DNA of 62,219 bases from Paenibacillus sp. LHD-117 (GTDB lineage Bacteria; Bacillota; Bacilli; Paenibacillales; Paenibacillaceae): the NCBI RefSeq assembly GCF_030929555.1, contig NZ_JAVFVT010000047.1:1-62219 (forward strand), given 5' to 3'. Positions 1-9,700 of the stretch are shown here, one piece after another. The notes under the pieces are model-generated. The model saw nothing but the letters and a program-made list of their open reading frames with translations. It did no database searches and was not told the origin of the DNA. The translations under genes were made by a program, and so were the position numbers. Numbering within the stretch: position 1 is the first letter of the stretch; each line of letters begins with the position of its first letter.

Positions 1-75
1 GGAAGCGTTCCCGACCTCCTTGGCCTCTTGAATAATCTGGTTCTTCATTTCCACTGAAAATCGTCTGCGTTGCAT
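1..75 (-). mobile_element. IS3-like transposase OrfA, N-terminal fragment cut by window edge
   Basis: Only the first 25 codons are inside the window. The peptide opens MQRRRFSVEMKNQIIQEAKE, the basic first helix of the helix-turn-helix in IS3/IS150-type OrfA proteins, which bind the element ends. The ATG (73-75) follows a strong GGAGGGG site at 84-90. The gene reads out of the window, so catalytic OrfB cannot be checked. Its position at the edge of the dnd island suggests the IS borders or sits inside the island. The IS family is a guess from these few residues. Confidence 0.55.
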
Positions 76-102
76 TAAAAAATCCCCTCCATCGCTTCTG
101 CT

Positions 103-130
103 TCTAGCTTACACCGTTAGGTGTGCTAGA
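103..130. repeat. Hairpin upstream of the IS transposase start
   Basis: TCTAGC (103-108) and ACACC (111-115) pair with GGTGT (120-124) and GCTAGA (125-130) around a GTTA loop. It sits between the probable IS end and the orfA ribosome site. Hairpins here are known in insertion sequences as protection against transcription entering from outside. The exact IS terminus was not identified; 131-280 shows no gene. Confidence 0.5.
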
Positions 131-280
131 CTCAAATCCGATTAAGGGGCTTAATAGGTTTAAGGGATTGTGAAGGGAAACGTATTCTAATCGCACACTA
201 ACAGAATTGCATGGTTGAATACTTAACTCCAATAAAGAACCAGTATTTCACATAATAAAAATGAAGAAATTGGTTGATTT

Positions 281-1405
281 TCAGATTGATTGCACAAATT
301 TAATAAGTGAAGTTAAATCTACAAAGTCTGTGTTAGGGCCCCATGATAAACGCACCGCGTTTTCTGCCAACGCCCCCATATGTTGAAGAACGTAACTGGG
401 TTTATACTCGGAGGAAGTACATGCAGAACCATTAGAAACTGAAAGGTGTTCGTTTATTCCCATCATCAAAGCCTCTGAGTCTACCCCTGGAATGCTGACA
501 TTGATACAATTCGGTAGAGAGTTGCATATATCACCATTTATTAAGTAACTAATGCCTTCTAACTGACTTAGCAAATTGTTCTTAATTTCTAACTCTTTAG
601 CTCTCCAATCGCCGTAATGCTGTAAAGCTAGCTCCGCTGCCTTTCCAAATCCAGCAATTAAAGGAGCGGGTAATGTCCCTGGACGTAACCCTTTTTCTTG
701 CTTTCCACCGAACATCAACGGTGTAATTGGGGGCCGCTTGTACTTTTTACTTTTAAGAACTAACGCCCCAATTCCTTGCGGACCATAAATCTTGTGTGCC
801 GTTATACTGAGAAGATCATACTTAACTTCACGTAGCTCCTCAACAAGTTTACCAAGTGTCTGCGCGGCATCCACATGGAAATATACGTTTCGATCAACTA
901 ACTCTTCCCCAATTTCTTTTACCGGTTGTATAACCCCAGTCTCATTATTGGCGTGCATTACCGAAACCAATAAGGTTTCTTCAGTGACCCTACTAATCAC
1001 ATCTTCTACAGTGATTCTTCCCGTTGGCCCCACAGGGATAAGATCAACTCGAAAACCTTTCCTTGAAAGTTGCTCTAATGGCCCTAAAACGGAACTGTGC
1101 TCTATAGCTGAAGATATTATGTGTTTCTTCCCCTGAGAAATCCCGAACTCTTCGAGCCCTAAAATAGATATATTGTTACTCTCCGTTGCACCGCTAGTAA
1201 AAATCACTTCACTTGCGTTAACTCCTAGTACCGCAGCAATATTTTTCCGAGAGTTATCGACTAACTGCTTCGCTTGATGACCGTGAATATGTGTCCTACT
1301 AGCAGGGTTTCCGAAATTTTTTTGGTAAACTTCGATCATTACTTCTAATACTTCGTCATGGACAGGTGTTGTTGCATTGAAATCAAGATAAAGTGGCATT
1401 ATCAT
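281..1405 (-). CDS. dndA: Cysteine desulfurase DndA
   Basis: A 374-residue class V aminotransferase-fold, PLP-dependent cysteine desulfurase. It takes sulfur from L-cysteine as an enzyme-bound persulfide and in this setting would supply DndC for DNA phosphorothioation. Visible signatures are the ATESNN and HVDAAQ segments, the PLP lysine in SITAHKIYGPQG near residue 203, and the persulfide cysteine in SNGSACTSS near residue 325. Length fits the family. It is the last gene of the run, 10 nt after dndE. In the classical Streptomyces locus dndA is divergent from dndBCDE, and many bacteria use housekeeping IscS instead; a co-directional distal dndA is a variant. The NifS/IscS fold alone would not separate it from general desulfurases; the neighbours decide the name. 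Confidence 0.9.
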   Translation of the reverse strand: MIMPLYLDFNATTPVHDEVLEVMIEVYQKNFGNPASRTHIHGHQAKQLVDNSRKNIAAVLGVNASEVIFTSGATESNNISILGLEEFGISQGKKHIISSAIEHSSVLGPLEQLSRKGFRVDLIPVGPTGRITVEDVISRVTEETLLVSVMHANNETGVIQPVKEIGEELVDRNVYFHVDAAQTLGKLVEELREVKYDLLSITAHKIYGPQGIGALVLKSKKYKRPPITPLMFGGKQEKGLRPGTLPAPLIAGFGKAAELALQHYGDWRAKELEIKNNLLSQLEGISYLINGDICNSLPNCINVSIPGVDSEALMMGINEHLSVSNGSACTSSEYKPSYVLQHMGALAENAVRLSWGPNTDFVDLTSLIKFVQSI

Positions 1406-1415
1406 TCACTTCTTT

Positions 1416-1802
1416 CTAGAGTTCTCCTAAACCTACCATTAATAGGTCCGTAGGTTTCTTCAACCTAGCACCGTGTGCGGCTAGCCGTCCGATCCCTCTG
1501 TGTAAGTGTAGTCGAAACTGTTTTGCAAGAACATTCGGATCAGTTCCCAAACCATCATCCAAACAACGTTGAATAATAAGAGCTTCATAAATATCTTGAT
1601 GTTCCCCACCAAAAACCTGCCAAGTCATTTCAACATTGCTATCCGCTGGGTAATCAATGTCCATCGGTGGATTGGGTTCCTTTAATGAAAGACAGAGCGC
1701 CCAACGGCATAAGATATTCCATTGCTGGATACCTGTTTTCGCTTTTAGTCGAATTAATTGCTCTTTTGCTTTGCTCGAAAGCCGAATCTGTTTCACTATC
1801 AT
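1416..1802 (-). CDS. dndE: DNA phosphorothioation protein DndE
   Basis: A 128-residue basic protein matching DndE, the small subunit of the DndCDE modification complex; the family has been reported to bind nicked DNA as a tetramer. The start MIVKQIRLSSKAKEQLIRLK and the C-terminal segment RGIGRLAAHGARLKKPTDLL are rich in Arg/Lys, as expected for DNA binding, and length is typical. Its ATG overlaps the end of dndD by 4 nt, so the two are probably translationally coupled, and dndA follows 10 nt later. No catalytic motif is visible. Confidence 0.87.
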   Translation of the reverse strand: MIVKQIRLSSKAKEQLIRLKAKTGIQQWNILCRWALCLSLKEPNPPMDIDYPADSNVEMTWQVFGGEHQDIYEALIIQRCLDDGLGTDPNVLAKQFRLHLHRGIGRLAAHGARLKKPTDLLMVGLGEL

Positions 1803-3787
1803 ACAATTGTCTCCATCTCGTTTTCGGGTTGCAAGTATCCTTCAGTGATCTCGGTAGCCCGTTTTGTTTCATCGTATACCAATAAATACTTCTTCCCGAC
1901 ATATGGCGAAAGCATCTGAAGGTATCTCCCTTCAATTTCAGTATCCGTGGAAAGAACGACAACTTGATGGCTTGCATTAGGAAGGTACTTCCCTACGAAG
2001 TTAATCCGATGGAGTGAATCCAGTCGTCCCATTGGTGTGTCAATGACAACAGGCAATGTTTTACCGGATGCTTTTGCTAGCCCCCATAGAATCGCAAGAG
2101 CCAACATTTGTCTTTCTCCACTAGACAGTTTAAACTTAGAAATTTCTGCACCGCTTATATCGTATAGTTTTATCTTAAAATTCTCAGAATCCACACTTAC
2201 CTTTGAGACCAAGTTACTCTTATGAGTTAATAAATTAAACGCTTCATAAATAAATTCCGCTAACTTATTAACTTTCTGCTGTGTCAGGCGATCCCGAAAA
2301 ACTTTCATTTTGAGCTGAGTCTGAAAGGCATATTTGATCAGGCGCTCTGTCTCGTCTGCTTCAGCCTTTATAGTACTCATCTTCACAATCTTTTCCTTGG
2401 CCTTTTGCTCTTCAATTTTTAACGATCTCATCTCTTCGTCATATTCCGTTATAGCCTTGGAGTATGCAACGATGGTTATTTCAATTTCTTTCTGCTTTTC
2501 AAGCAAATCCTTTAGAGCATCAACATCAGGATCGGATGGCATGTTCTTTTCTATTTGGTACAGCTCATGATCAATATCTTCATATCTACTAATTAATTCC
2601 CGGATATAAGTTTTTTCAGAAATGAACAAGCCTAGTATATTTTCCAGTTGATTCGACATCGTAAGCCCGGAAGGAAATAACGGTTCCTCATTTGCTGATT
2701 GTTCTACTCCGGCAATCTTCGATAAGATTAGCTGTTGTACTTTATCTTTTTCGGTACTGTCAATCTCCAGGGTATTGATGCTCGACATGATATCTGATGA
2801 AATATTCTTGATGAAAGATAAAGATACCTTGGCTTGATTGTTTTTCAAGTCGCGTTTAGCGGTTTCTTTAACCTTCCTGACCTGGTCTTCAACAATTATT
2901 AGAGGAAAAGCACCCGCTAGAATAGAACCCACACTTAACTTAAGCTCATCAAGTTCATTATAAAGCTCATCTTGACGTTTAAGAAGTTTACCTTGATTAT
3001 CAAAGTATCCTCCTCCTGCTTCATTATATGCTTTTTTCAATTGCTCCAGTTGCTGAGTCAAGTATTGAATTTTTGAATTTATACCGCCTCTTTCCTGATA
3101 TACATTACTATATTTCAATTCTATTGATTGAAGGTATTCTTTAACTTCCTGTAATTCATCTTTTAATTCAGTATCTGCGGTAACAGTTCTATTTCTTTTA
3201 ATTAAAAGATCTAGATCTTTTGTTAGTCTATCAATAGTCTCAATACCTAGAAGCGACTGAATAGCTTTTCTTAAAGATTCCACTGTTTCATCAGATTCGG
3301 CCAACGTGCTTATTCGTTCACCATCAAAAAAGAACAATTCTGCTATAGCGGAAGGTACTAGTTCTTCAACGTAACTATCCCAATTCTCCGCCAAGTATGG
3401 ATCTTCTCGTTCATCGCGCCAAACCTGTAAGAAATCTGTCACCCGTACATTTTTTTTTCCCCAGGAACGCTTTAGTCGAACATTGGTTACAGTGCTATCT
3501 AAAGGAAGCTCTAGTTCTAGTAACACCCAACTTTCCAGTTCTTCAATTCCTCGACCATGAATTAAATCGGCCAAGTAGATGGAATAACTACGTCCACTTT
3601 CCCTGACCTTCGGAGAGCGATTTCCGTAAAAGGCCAACAGAAGCGCCTCAAGAATACTGGTCTTGCCTCGCCCATTCAGCCCACCAATCAGAGTGACAAC
3701 TCGACCCTCACTATCGTAAGCTAGGTTTATTTTGTGTACCCCTGAGTACACACCAAAATTGCAAAGACTAATCGATTTAATAATCAT
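1799..3787 (-). CDS. dndD: DNA phosphorothioation ATPase DndD (SMC/RecN-like)
   Basis: A 662-residue ABC/SMC-type ATPase. Walker A is GGLNGRGKTS near residue 36; the central part (about 180-480) is rich in Glu, Lys and Leu with heptad-like spacing, indicating a coiled coil; the C-terminal lobe has the ABC signature KLSSGERQML near 552 and Walker B VVIDTPMGRLDS near 582. Members are proposed to nick or remodel DNA with ATP so that sulfur can be exchanged into the backbone. The start overlaps dndC by 11 nt and the stop overlaps dndE by 4 nt, so the genes look strictly co-translated. All nucleotide-binding motifs appear intact. Confidence 0.92.
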   Translation of the reverse strand: MIIKSISLCNFGVYSGVHKINLAYDSEGRVVTLIGGLNGRGKTSILEALLLAFYGNRSPKVRESGRSYSIYLADLIHGRGIEELESWVLLELELPLDSTVTNVRLKRSWGKKNVRVTDFLQVWRDEREDPYLAENWDSYVEELVPSAIAELFFFDGERISTLAESDETVESLRKAIQSLLGIETIDRLTKDLDLLIKRNRTVTADTELKDELQEVKEYLQSIELKYSNVYQERGGINSKIQYLTQQLEQLKKAYNEAGGGYFDNQGKLLKRQDELYNELDELKLSVGSILAGAFPLIIVEDQVRKVKETAKRDLKNNQAKVSLSFIKNISSDIMSSINTLEIDSTEKDKVQQLILSKIAGVEQSANEEPLFPSGLTMSNQLENILGLFISEKTYIRELISRYEDIDHELYQIEKNMPSDPDVDALKDLLEKQKEIEITIVAYSKAITEYDEEMRSLKIEEQKAKEKIVKMSTIKAEADETERLIKYAFQTQLKMKVFRDRLTQQKVNKLAEFIYEAFNLLTHKSNLVSKVSVDSENFKIKLYDISGAEISKFKLSSGERQMLALAILWGLAKASGKTLPVVIDTPMGRLDSLHRINFVGKYLPNASHQVVVLSTDTEIEGRYLQMLSPYVGKKYLLVYDETKRATEITEGYLQPENEMETIV

Positions 3788-5276
3788 CTTCTGACTCCAT
3801 TTCTAGTTGCCGGGACAGCTCATCCAAATTTTCTTTATCTCTAAGTGCCACTTGGCTCAACTTAAACGCTAGTGCATCCTGGGCATCCTCATAGAAACAT
3901 CTTTTAATGTGTTTTTCGATTTCACTAAGAACAGCTTTTCTTCCCCTTAAAGTGGTGTGTTGCTCTTCCATAAATAATAGTGAAGAGAACAAATCCATAG
4001 CGACATGATTACCCTCTGTTATCTCCTCGAGAATATTCCATTCTTCATGACCAAACGAGCTATATTTATCGTTAAATGGCCAATCGCCCCCCGTAACTTC
4101 CTGGTAAATTTTAGGAACAGCATCATCAAACTCTGCCTTATCCTGAACCCAAATACGTTGAATTTCCTTGAGTTCTTCAATTGAAATAAGCTCTAACCCT
4201 TCCATGTCCTCCGGCATTAATGCACGGACTTCCTCCTGAACTTCAAGCAATCGGCGCAGCAAATGTTCACGATGACTTTTTAGATAAGGGCCCGGAGTTA
4301 CGTCCGTTCCGCTCCTCTTTAAAGTGATTGCCCCACCTTTTCTTCGGAAGTCCCTCTTCTCATGATCATCTATTCTTCCGTTCTCATTAAGCATACCAAT
4401 CTCTTCATTACGGAATTTTAAAAGTGGCTCCATCCAAGCCTTCTCATCGTCATTCTGAATCATTGCTTCCATGGATTTGTCCGAAGATACCAACGTGCAT
4501 ACCCAACAACCAAATCTACTATTTCCGCAGCTCGGTGTAGAAGTATCCACTACCAAAGGACACTCATTATCGTTTGTAGCTTCACGATACATGGCCATTA
4601 GATCTTTGTTAGAAATGCCCCAAGGATTGGTATGTTGCATTAAGTACAACCATACATCATCACTCGTCCAATCCTCTATTGGGGAAAATACCCAAGAATT
4701 TTGCAAACTCCCGTTAGGGCTTAACCACTCTCTGATTCTTTGCTTTTCGTATTTATTCATGGTTCCGGCCCGTCTTGTGCTTTCCGCCTTGCGAGTCCCT
4801 AATACCAGAATTGTCTCTCCGTAATCTTTCACTAAGTTAGTAGTAAACCTGTTAGATGGATCTATTTTAAGTCGACTTGTGCACCATCTAAAGGTTGGTC
4901 GAGGTGCCGGGTAGCCTCGTCCAATTAAGTTCACCCAAAAAGAGTTTGAAACTTCTGGAGTTAGTCTGTGTGGTGTAATTGGCATTCCCATTGACTCTGC
5001 TGATTTTTTCATTCTCTTCAAAGAGTTATTGACCCATGCAGCAACAATTGGTTGCTCTACCAAAGTGTCCGTACTGATTACATGGACTGGTTTATGATTT
5101 CTTTTTTCAGGTGGTAGCGATCTAATTGCATTCCAAACTAACTGTAGTGTGGCCGTGGAATCCTTGCCACCACTGTAACCTACAATCCATGGAATATGGT
5201 CGGATAAATATAAATCTTGAATACGTTCATTTATTTCTTGAAGGTATTCCTTATTTATTTTAATTTCTATACTCAT
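3777..5276 (-). CDS. dndC: DNA phosphorothioation sulfurtransferase DndC
   Basis: A 499-residue PAPS-reductase/ATP-pyrophosphatase-fold protein. The PP-loop YSGGKDSTATLQL lies near residues 32-44. A Cys-rich segment SCGNSRFGCWVC near residue 250, with RWCTSRLK further upstream, supplies cysteines of the kind that hold the 4Fe-4S cluster in this family. DndC is thought to activate the DNA phosphate with ATP and pass on sulfur received from DndA. The start overlaps the stop of dndB by 4 nt. The protein is intact and of usual length, so the modification branch looks functional. Confidence 0.93.
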   Translation of the reverse strand: MSIEIKINKEYLQEINERIQDLYLSDHIPWIVGYSGGKDSTATLQLVWNAIRSLPPEKRNHKPVHVISTDTLVEQPIVAAWVNNSLKRMKKSAESMGMPITPHRLTPEVSNSFWVNLIGRGYPAPRPTFRWCTSRLKIDPSNRFTTNLVKDYGETILVLGTRKAESTRRAGTMNKYEKQRIREWLSPNGSLQNSWVFSPIEDWTSDDVWLYLMQHTNPWGISNKDLMAMYREATNDNECPLVVDTSTPSCGNSRFGCWVCTLVSSDKSMEAMIQNDDEKAWMEPLLKFRNEEIGMLNENGRIDDHEKRDFRRKGGAITLKRSGTDVTPGPYLKSHREHLLRRLLEVQEEVRALMPEDMEGLELISIEELKEIQRIWVQDKAEFDDAVPKIYQEVTGGDWPFNDKYSSFGHEEWNILEEITEGNHVAMDLFSSLLFMEEQHTTLRGRKAVLSEIEKHIKRCFYEDAQDALAFKLSQVALRDKENLDELSRQLEMESEDDY

Positions 5277-6358
5277 CTTATACCTCCGTTACTTGAAGCT
5301 AAAGAATTTTCTGCTTCTTGTTCCTCTATTGTCAAAGGGATCCTCAATACTTTCTTCAAAGAACTTGTTAGTAACACTAAGTTATTTCGTGAAAAGCTAA
5401 TCTTTCCTCCAACAGTAACGCGACCTTCCCAATATTTATTCCCTCTGTGCCAGTCAACACTATTCAGCCGTACTAGCTCTTCTTTCCAGCTCAAGGGAAA
5501 CTCTTTAATGAGGGAACAGCCGGCTTTTCCCAGAGCTACTAAAGTTATTGCATGAGCATTTATGTAATCTCTTCTCAATTCAGAAGCTTTAACAATACCT
5601 TCTTTAACACTGTTCCACTCTTTTATATGTTTACCCACTTCCGTCCAATACTCAAAGGATAATACTTTCAACTCTTCATAAGGTTTGTCGATACAACTAT
5701 TAATTAATTCATTAGTGGCTCTATATAATCCGCTTAGTGTAAATAGTTTTGTTGATCGATTAGATATTGTAGACCGTTCAACCTCGGTTAGTCCTTTAAA
5801 GAGGAATAGTTCTGTCGAAAGTACTCTCGAAATTTCAGCAACTGGATCTCTGTGATCGTACAATATGTTTATCGAACCGGATGGGCGGATTGCATAACGA
5901 TTTAAATCTGCAAACATTTGCTGTGATCTCTTTAACCCTTCATCTATGAAGAAAACTACTGATATCGTTTCATCCCCGATCTCGGGCTTCTTTTTTAAAG
6001 CGGCATCAATTGCTGCCCGTCTATGTTGTCCGTCATTAATGACGATCCTTGAGGACATAGGCACTTTAATATAACCAATATTATAATTTTGGGGATTGTC
6101 AGAAAACGGTACAAAATCAACAAGTCCGTCGATCGACGCAGTAATTGCAGAAAACACATAGTCCTCAGAGTTGTTAACTAAATACTCTGCTATTTCAGGG
6201 ACACGAGATTTGTTTAGTACTCTCTGGGATCTTACATCGGGCTCAATATCCTCTTCGTTAAACAAGAATATACGGGGTATAAGTTTCAACGGGCACATAG
6301 TAATATAATATTCTCGTCTTGCCTGGATACCTCTTATTGTAGGAAATGTGTAATACAT
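5273..6358 (-). CDS. dndB: DNA phosphorothioation protein DndB (DGQHR domain)
   Basis: A 361-residue DGQHR-domain protein. The signature INDGQHRRAAIDAAL lies near residue 109, and the N-terminus IRGIQARREYYITMCPLKLI is typical of DndB. In Salmonella DndB has been reported to act as a transcriptional repressor of the dnd genes; it is not essential for sulfur incorporation. As first gene of dndBCDEA it is well placed for autoregulation. No good Shine-Dalgarno site lies just before the ATG; the nearest purine run (GGGAAAGG) is about 25 nt upstream, so initiation may be weak or regulated. Two AATGGAAGT repeats lie in the promoter region. Confidence 0.92.
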   Translation of the reverse strand: MYYTFPTIRGIQARREYYITMCPLKLIPRIFLFNEEDIEPDVRSQRVLNKSRVPEIAEYLVNNSEDYVFSAITASIDGLVDFVPFSDNPQNYNIGYIKVPMSSRIVINDGQHRRAAIDAALKKKPEIGDETISVVFFIDEGLKRSQQMFADLNRYAIRPSGSINILYDHRDPVAEISRVLSTELFLFKGLTEVERSTISNRSTKLFTLSGLYRATNELINSCIDKPYEELKVLSFEYWTEVGKHIKEWNSVKEGIVKASELRRDYINAHAITLVALGKAGCSLIKEFPLSWKEELVRLNSVDWHRGNKYWEGRVTVGGKISFSRNNLVLLTSSLKKVLRIPLTIEEQEAENSLASSNGGIR

Positions 6359-6390
6359 AGAATGTATAATTTTGAACTCACCTTTCCCCG

Positions 6391-6420
6391 AATGGAAGTC
6401 TGTTTTTCTAAAATGGAAGT
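6391..6420. promoter_or_regulatory. Paired AATGGAAGT direct repeats upstream of dndB
   Basis: AATGGAAGT occurs at 6391-6399 and again at 6412-6420, 21 bp apart start to start, which is two helical turns. They lie 33-62 bp before the dndB ATG on its upstream side. Such spacing suits two protein subunits on one DNA face. Candidate binders are DndB or the neighbouring XRE protein; neither is shown. Confidence 0.45.
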
Positions 6421-6456
6421 TCGTATTGATATTTTACTTTATTAACACTTCAACTA

Positions 6457-6476
6457 TGGTACTAATATGAGTACCA
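6457..6476. promoter_or_regulatory. Palindromic operator in the dndB/XRE divergent region
   Basis: TGGTACT (6457-6463) and AGTACCA (6470-6476) form a perfect 7-bp palindrome around 6 nt. It lies about 60 bp before the GTG chosen for the XRE gene and overlaps a possible minus-10 for that gene. A small palindrome in its own promoter is the usual arrangement for an autoregulating XRE repressor. Confidence 0.55.
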
Positions 6477-6534
6477 ATCTATGGTCAATATTATGCTAAA
6501 TTTCAACATATGTCAAGTGAAGGAGCCATCCCTC

Positions 6535-6768
6535 GTGGAACTAAAAGTTAGTATAAAAATTAAAGAATTACTTAAACGAAAAGAAATTAGCCTTAGAGAG
6601 CTATCAAGATTAACTGATATACGTCATGCGACTCTTAGTGAGCTTTCTAATCAAAAACGTGAAAATATAAACTTTAACCATATAGAAAAAATTGCTGAGG
6701 CTTTAGATATTAGTGATATTCGTGAAATCTTAGATTTGGTGGAAATAAAAAAAGATGCTCCTAATTAG
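6535..6768 (+). CDS. Small XRE-family HTH regulator inside the dnd-dpt island
   Basis: A 77-residue protein that is almost only a lambda-repressor-type helix-turn-helix: KIKELLKRKEISLRELSRLT, then DIRHATLSELSN and the helix HIEKIAEALDI. An upstream ATG at 6481 is open in frame, but GTG 6535 has a good AAGGAG site 9 nt before it and starts the protein where the domain begins. It is the only gene of the island on the plus strand, placed between dndB and dptH. It could control the modification genes, the restriction genes or both, to balance marking against cutting; that role is inferred from position. A terminator overlaps its stop codon. Confidence 0.75.
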   Translation: MELKVSIKIKELLKRKEISLRELSRLTDIRHATLSELSNQKRENINFNHIEKIAEALDISDIREILDLVEIKKDAPN

Positions 6769-6778
6769 AGCATCTTTT
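6750..6778. terminator. Bidirectional terminator between XRE gene and dptH
   Basis: AAAAGATGCTC and GAGCATCTTTT form an 11-bp stem flanked by A and T runs, with the XRE stop codon (6766-6768) in the loop. It can end transcription from both sides and separates the convergent XRE and dptFGH transcripts. Confidence 0.8.
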
Positions 6779-6798
6779 CGATATTTGTTTATTTGTCT

Positions 6799-9700
6799 CT
6801 AGGAAAACAATTCCCAAAATGCTTTATCCCTCATCAGGATCGGCTCTTTTCCGATCCCTTTAACTACACTATGATGCTTTTCCAACTTTTTTATTTGGCT
6901 CATAATATTTTCTTCTTCTATCTTGGATTGAGTATTAAATATCATTCTAATTTCTTTGCTGCTCAACTCTGAGACATTGTGCAGAACCCAAGTCAAAATA
7001 TAATTTGCATAATCATTATCGTTAGTCGAGAAGTGACTTAAGAACTGTGTTGAAAGAATTGTACCAACCCCAAATTCTCTTCCTTCCTTCAGTATCTTCT
7101 TAATAGCTTTAAAATCCTTGCTTAGGAAGTTATCCGCTTCATCAACCAGTATCATTCTTGTAATTTCTCTTATATTACCTTGTATCCTACTGTGCCCTGA
7201 CATCTGCATCTGGTTATAAAAAGTATCTAACGTGATTGCGACAACCAGGTTCTGAATACTATCGTTATATCCGGAAAGATTAATTACCGTTATTCCCTCA
7301 ATTAGATCAAAGAGTGGGATAGTTTTCGTCGCATCAGGTTCAAAAACTTCTGTGTCGTATAGATCCTTTAGTGCTGCGTACAAACTGTCAATCTTTAACC
7401 CGTCTTTTTGTCTGAATAACTCAAATATGTCCGAGAATGTTGGAGCAGGATTCCCCCATGTAGACGAGTCCGCCTTAAGAATTCCTTTGTTAGCGTACGC
7501 ATCCATTATTAAATCTTTTAAAGTAATCGTTTGAACTGGACCAAGGTTAAATGCTGTACTTATCGTATCAGTTAAAGTACTGCTAGTATGAACCGGTAAT
7601 AACGGTTTTACCGGATGAGTAATGAACAAGGATAGCGGGTTGTAAGGCAGATGGAATAAATCATACACCTTGGCGCTCGTAGCATTCACAAAATCATCTT
7701 TAATATAGTCACCTTTATAATCGAAGATAAGTATCTTGATTGGTGTTTTATATAGGTTTTGGTCTGAATTTTGATTAAGCTGTGCTACCAGAGACTTTGT
7801 GAATTGTGTCTTACCTGTCCCCATCGTTCCAATTATTCCTGTATTCGTATGCAACACTTTATTAGTAGAAGTTGGGAACCAGTTCACTTTATCGCCATTT
7901 TGTATATTTGAACCAAATAAAACTTCTAGCGGTTTAGCTTCATCTGGTGCCAGAAAATTAAACTCATACGACTCACTGGACTCGGCCGTGACCGTTACAA
8001 GCTCATTTTTCTCGTATATGCGATCAGGTACAATAGTATTAGTCCCATCACTCCTACAATTTTCCAAGAGTGAGCTTTTGTCGATGCTGGACTTACCTTC
8101 ATGCAGCGCACTCTTCAGTTTTTCAACACTTTCAATGACAAAGTTATACCCACTCTTCTCAGGATAACTAACATACATGACATTATCAATTTTTTTCGCT
8201 TCCGCAAAGAAAATATCCCTCTTAAATGAAATGACTATACCTTCACCTAAGATTTCGTTTAGTTCATTAGAAAGTGTATAGTTATCATTTAAAAGTTTCT
8301 CTATTAAAAAGTGATCTATCCTAGTCTTATAATTCTGCTCTGGCCATGTATCGTAGATAACCAATTTCTCCAGATTCGCCAATGCTAATTGAATAAAGAA
8401 GTTACGATATATCATAGCCGATGGGATTTCCCCCGTTAAAAATTCGTAGAGGAGGCGATTGGTTTCCTTTACTTGTGCAATGGCTTTAGGCTGTACATTA
8501 TTGTTTATTCCAATTTTCACTTCAACTGGACACAAGTGAACTTTTGGAATATTGTTTCCATTCATTTCAATTCCAATACACAGTAGGTCGTCACTAAAAG
8601 ATCCTTGCTGACGCAGATTTTTCGCAGAAAATAATCCTTCTGCTTGCTTTAGTCCAGCCCCACCAGAAATTCTAAGTACTTCCTCCATTGAAATCGGTAT
8701 CCATACGATTTCAGGAGTCCATAGGAATGCTAAGGCTAATTTAGCTGCTGAAAGAATACTAAGCTTTTCTTTTGGAAAATGATTATTTTGAGCTAATAAA
8801 CGTAATAACCAGTTTCCGTTTAGCGCATTGAAAAGGTTAATAATGCTTACTGTAATATCCTCGTTTACAGGAACCCCTTTGGAACCTAAAAAATCTTGAA
8901 TAAGTACTTGGTACTGTTTCGATCGCCGAGTTACCGTTATAGCGTCCAATGCATTGGATGTTGTATATTGGTCATTATAATGAATAACCAATAAATCGTT
9001 GTTTTTAGAATCATTCTTAAAGAAACTCAGGTCTACACGAGGTTCTACGAAAGTAACCCAATGGCTCGAGTCGTAAATTTTATTAAGAATATGTTTTCCA
9101 TCAGAAGATATCGCTGTAACCACGGCCGTATCATCCTGGTAACTGTTCAGATTCCTTGCGACCCTTAACAGTGCATTCATTCGTGGCCCGAGGCGATGAA
9201 TCAAATTATTGCTGTCCGGTAATGATTTGCTGCCGAAACCCGTTAAATAATTGCCGTTAACGAATGACGATGGTACGCCTGAAGAAAGTCCAAATAAGGA
9301 GAGGCCTGTTGGAATGTCCACCATCTTACTGTCGGCTATTTGTTCAATTTTCTTCATTTGATAAAAAGTCAAATGACTGTACTCGTACTTTTCATTCGCA
9401 GCATCTTTTGAGAAGAAAGTGATCTTGTCATGGAAGATATTAATCACTTCTTCAGATAAATAATTATCCACCGATAGTTTTAGATTAAATCTTTCTTCAA
9501 TATCTTCAACCTTAGATAACTCAGCAATTTCCTCAAAAGCATTTGTCTCAGTTGTTTCAGAATAAATACTTATATTTATCGGAATCAACTGATCCTTTCC
9601 AATCTTCTTTTTAAGTCGTCTTTTGTAGAATTCTAATACACCTTGCGCGATTTCACGGCAATCTCCCATATTCACCACGTTAATTTTCAAGGGAGAACTC

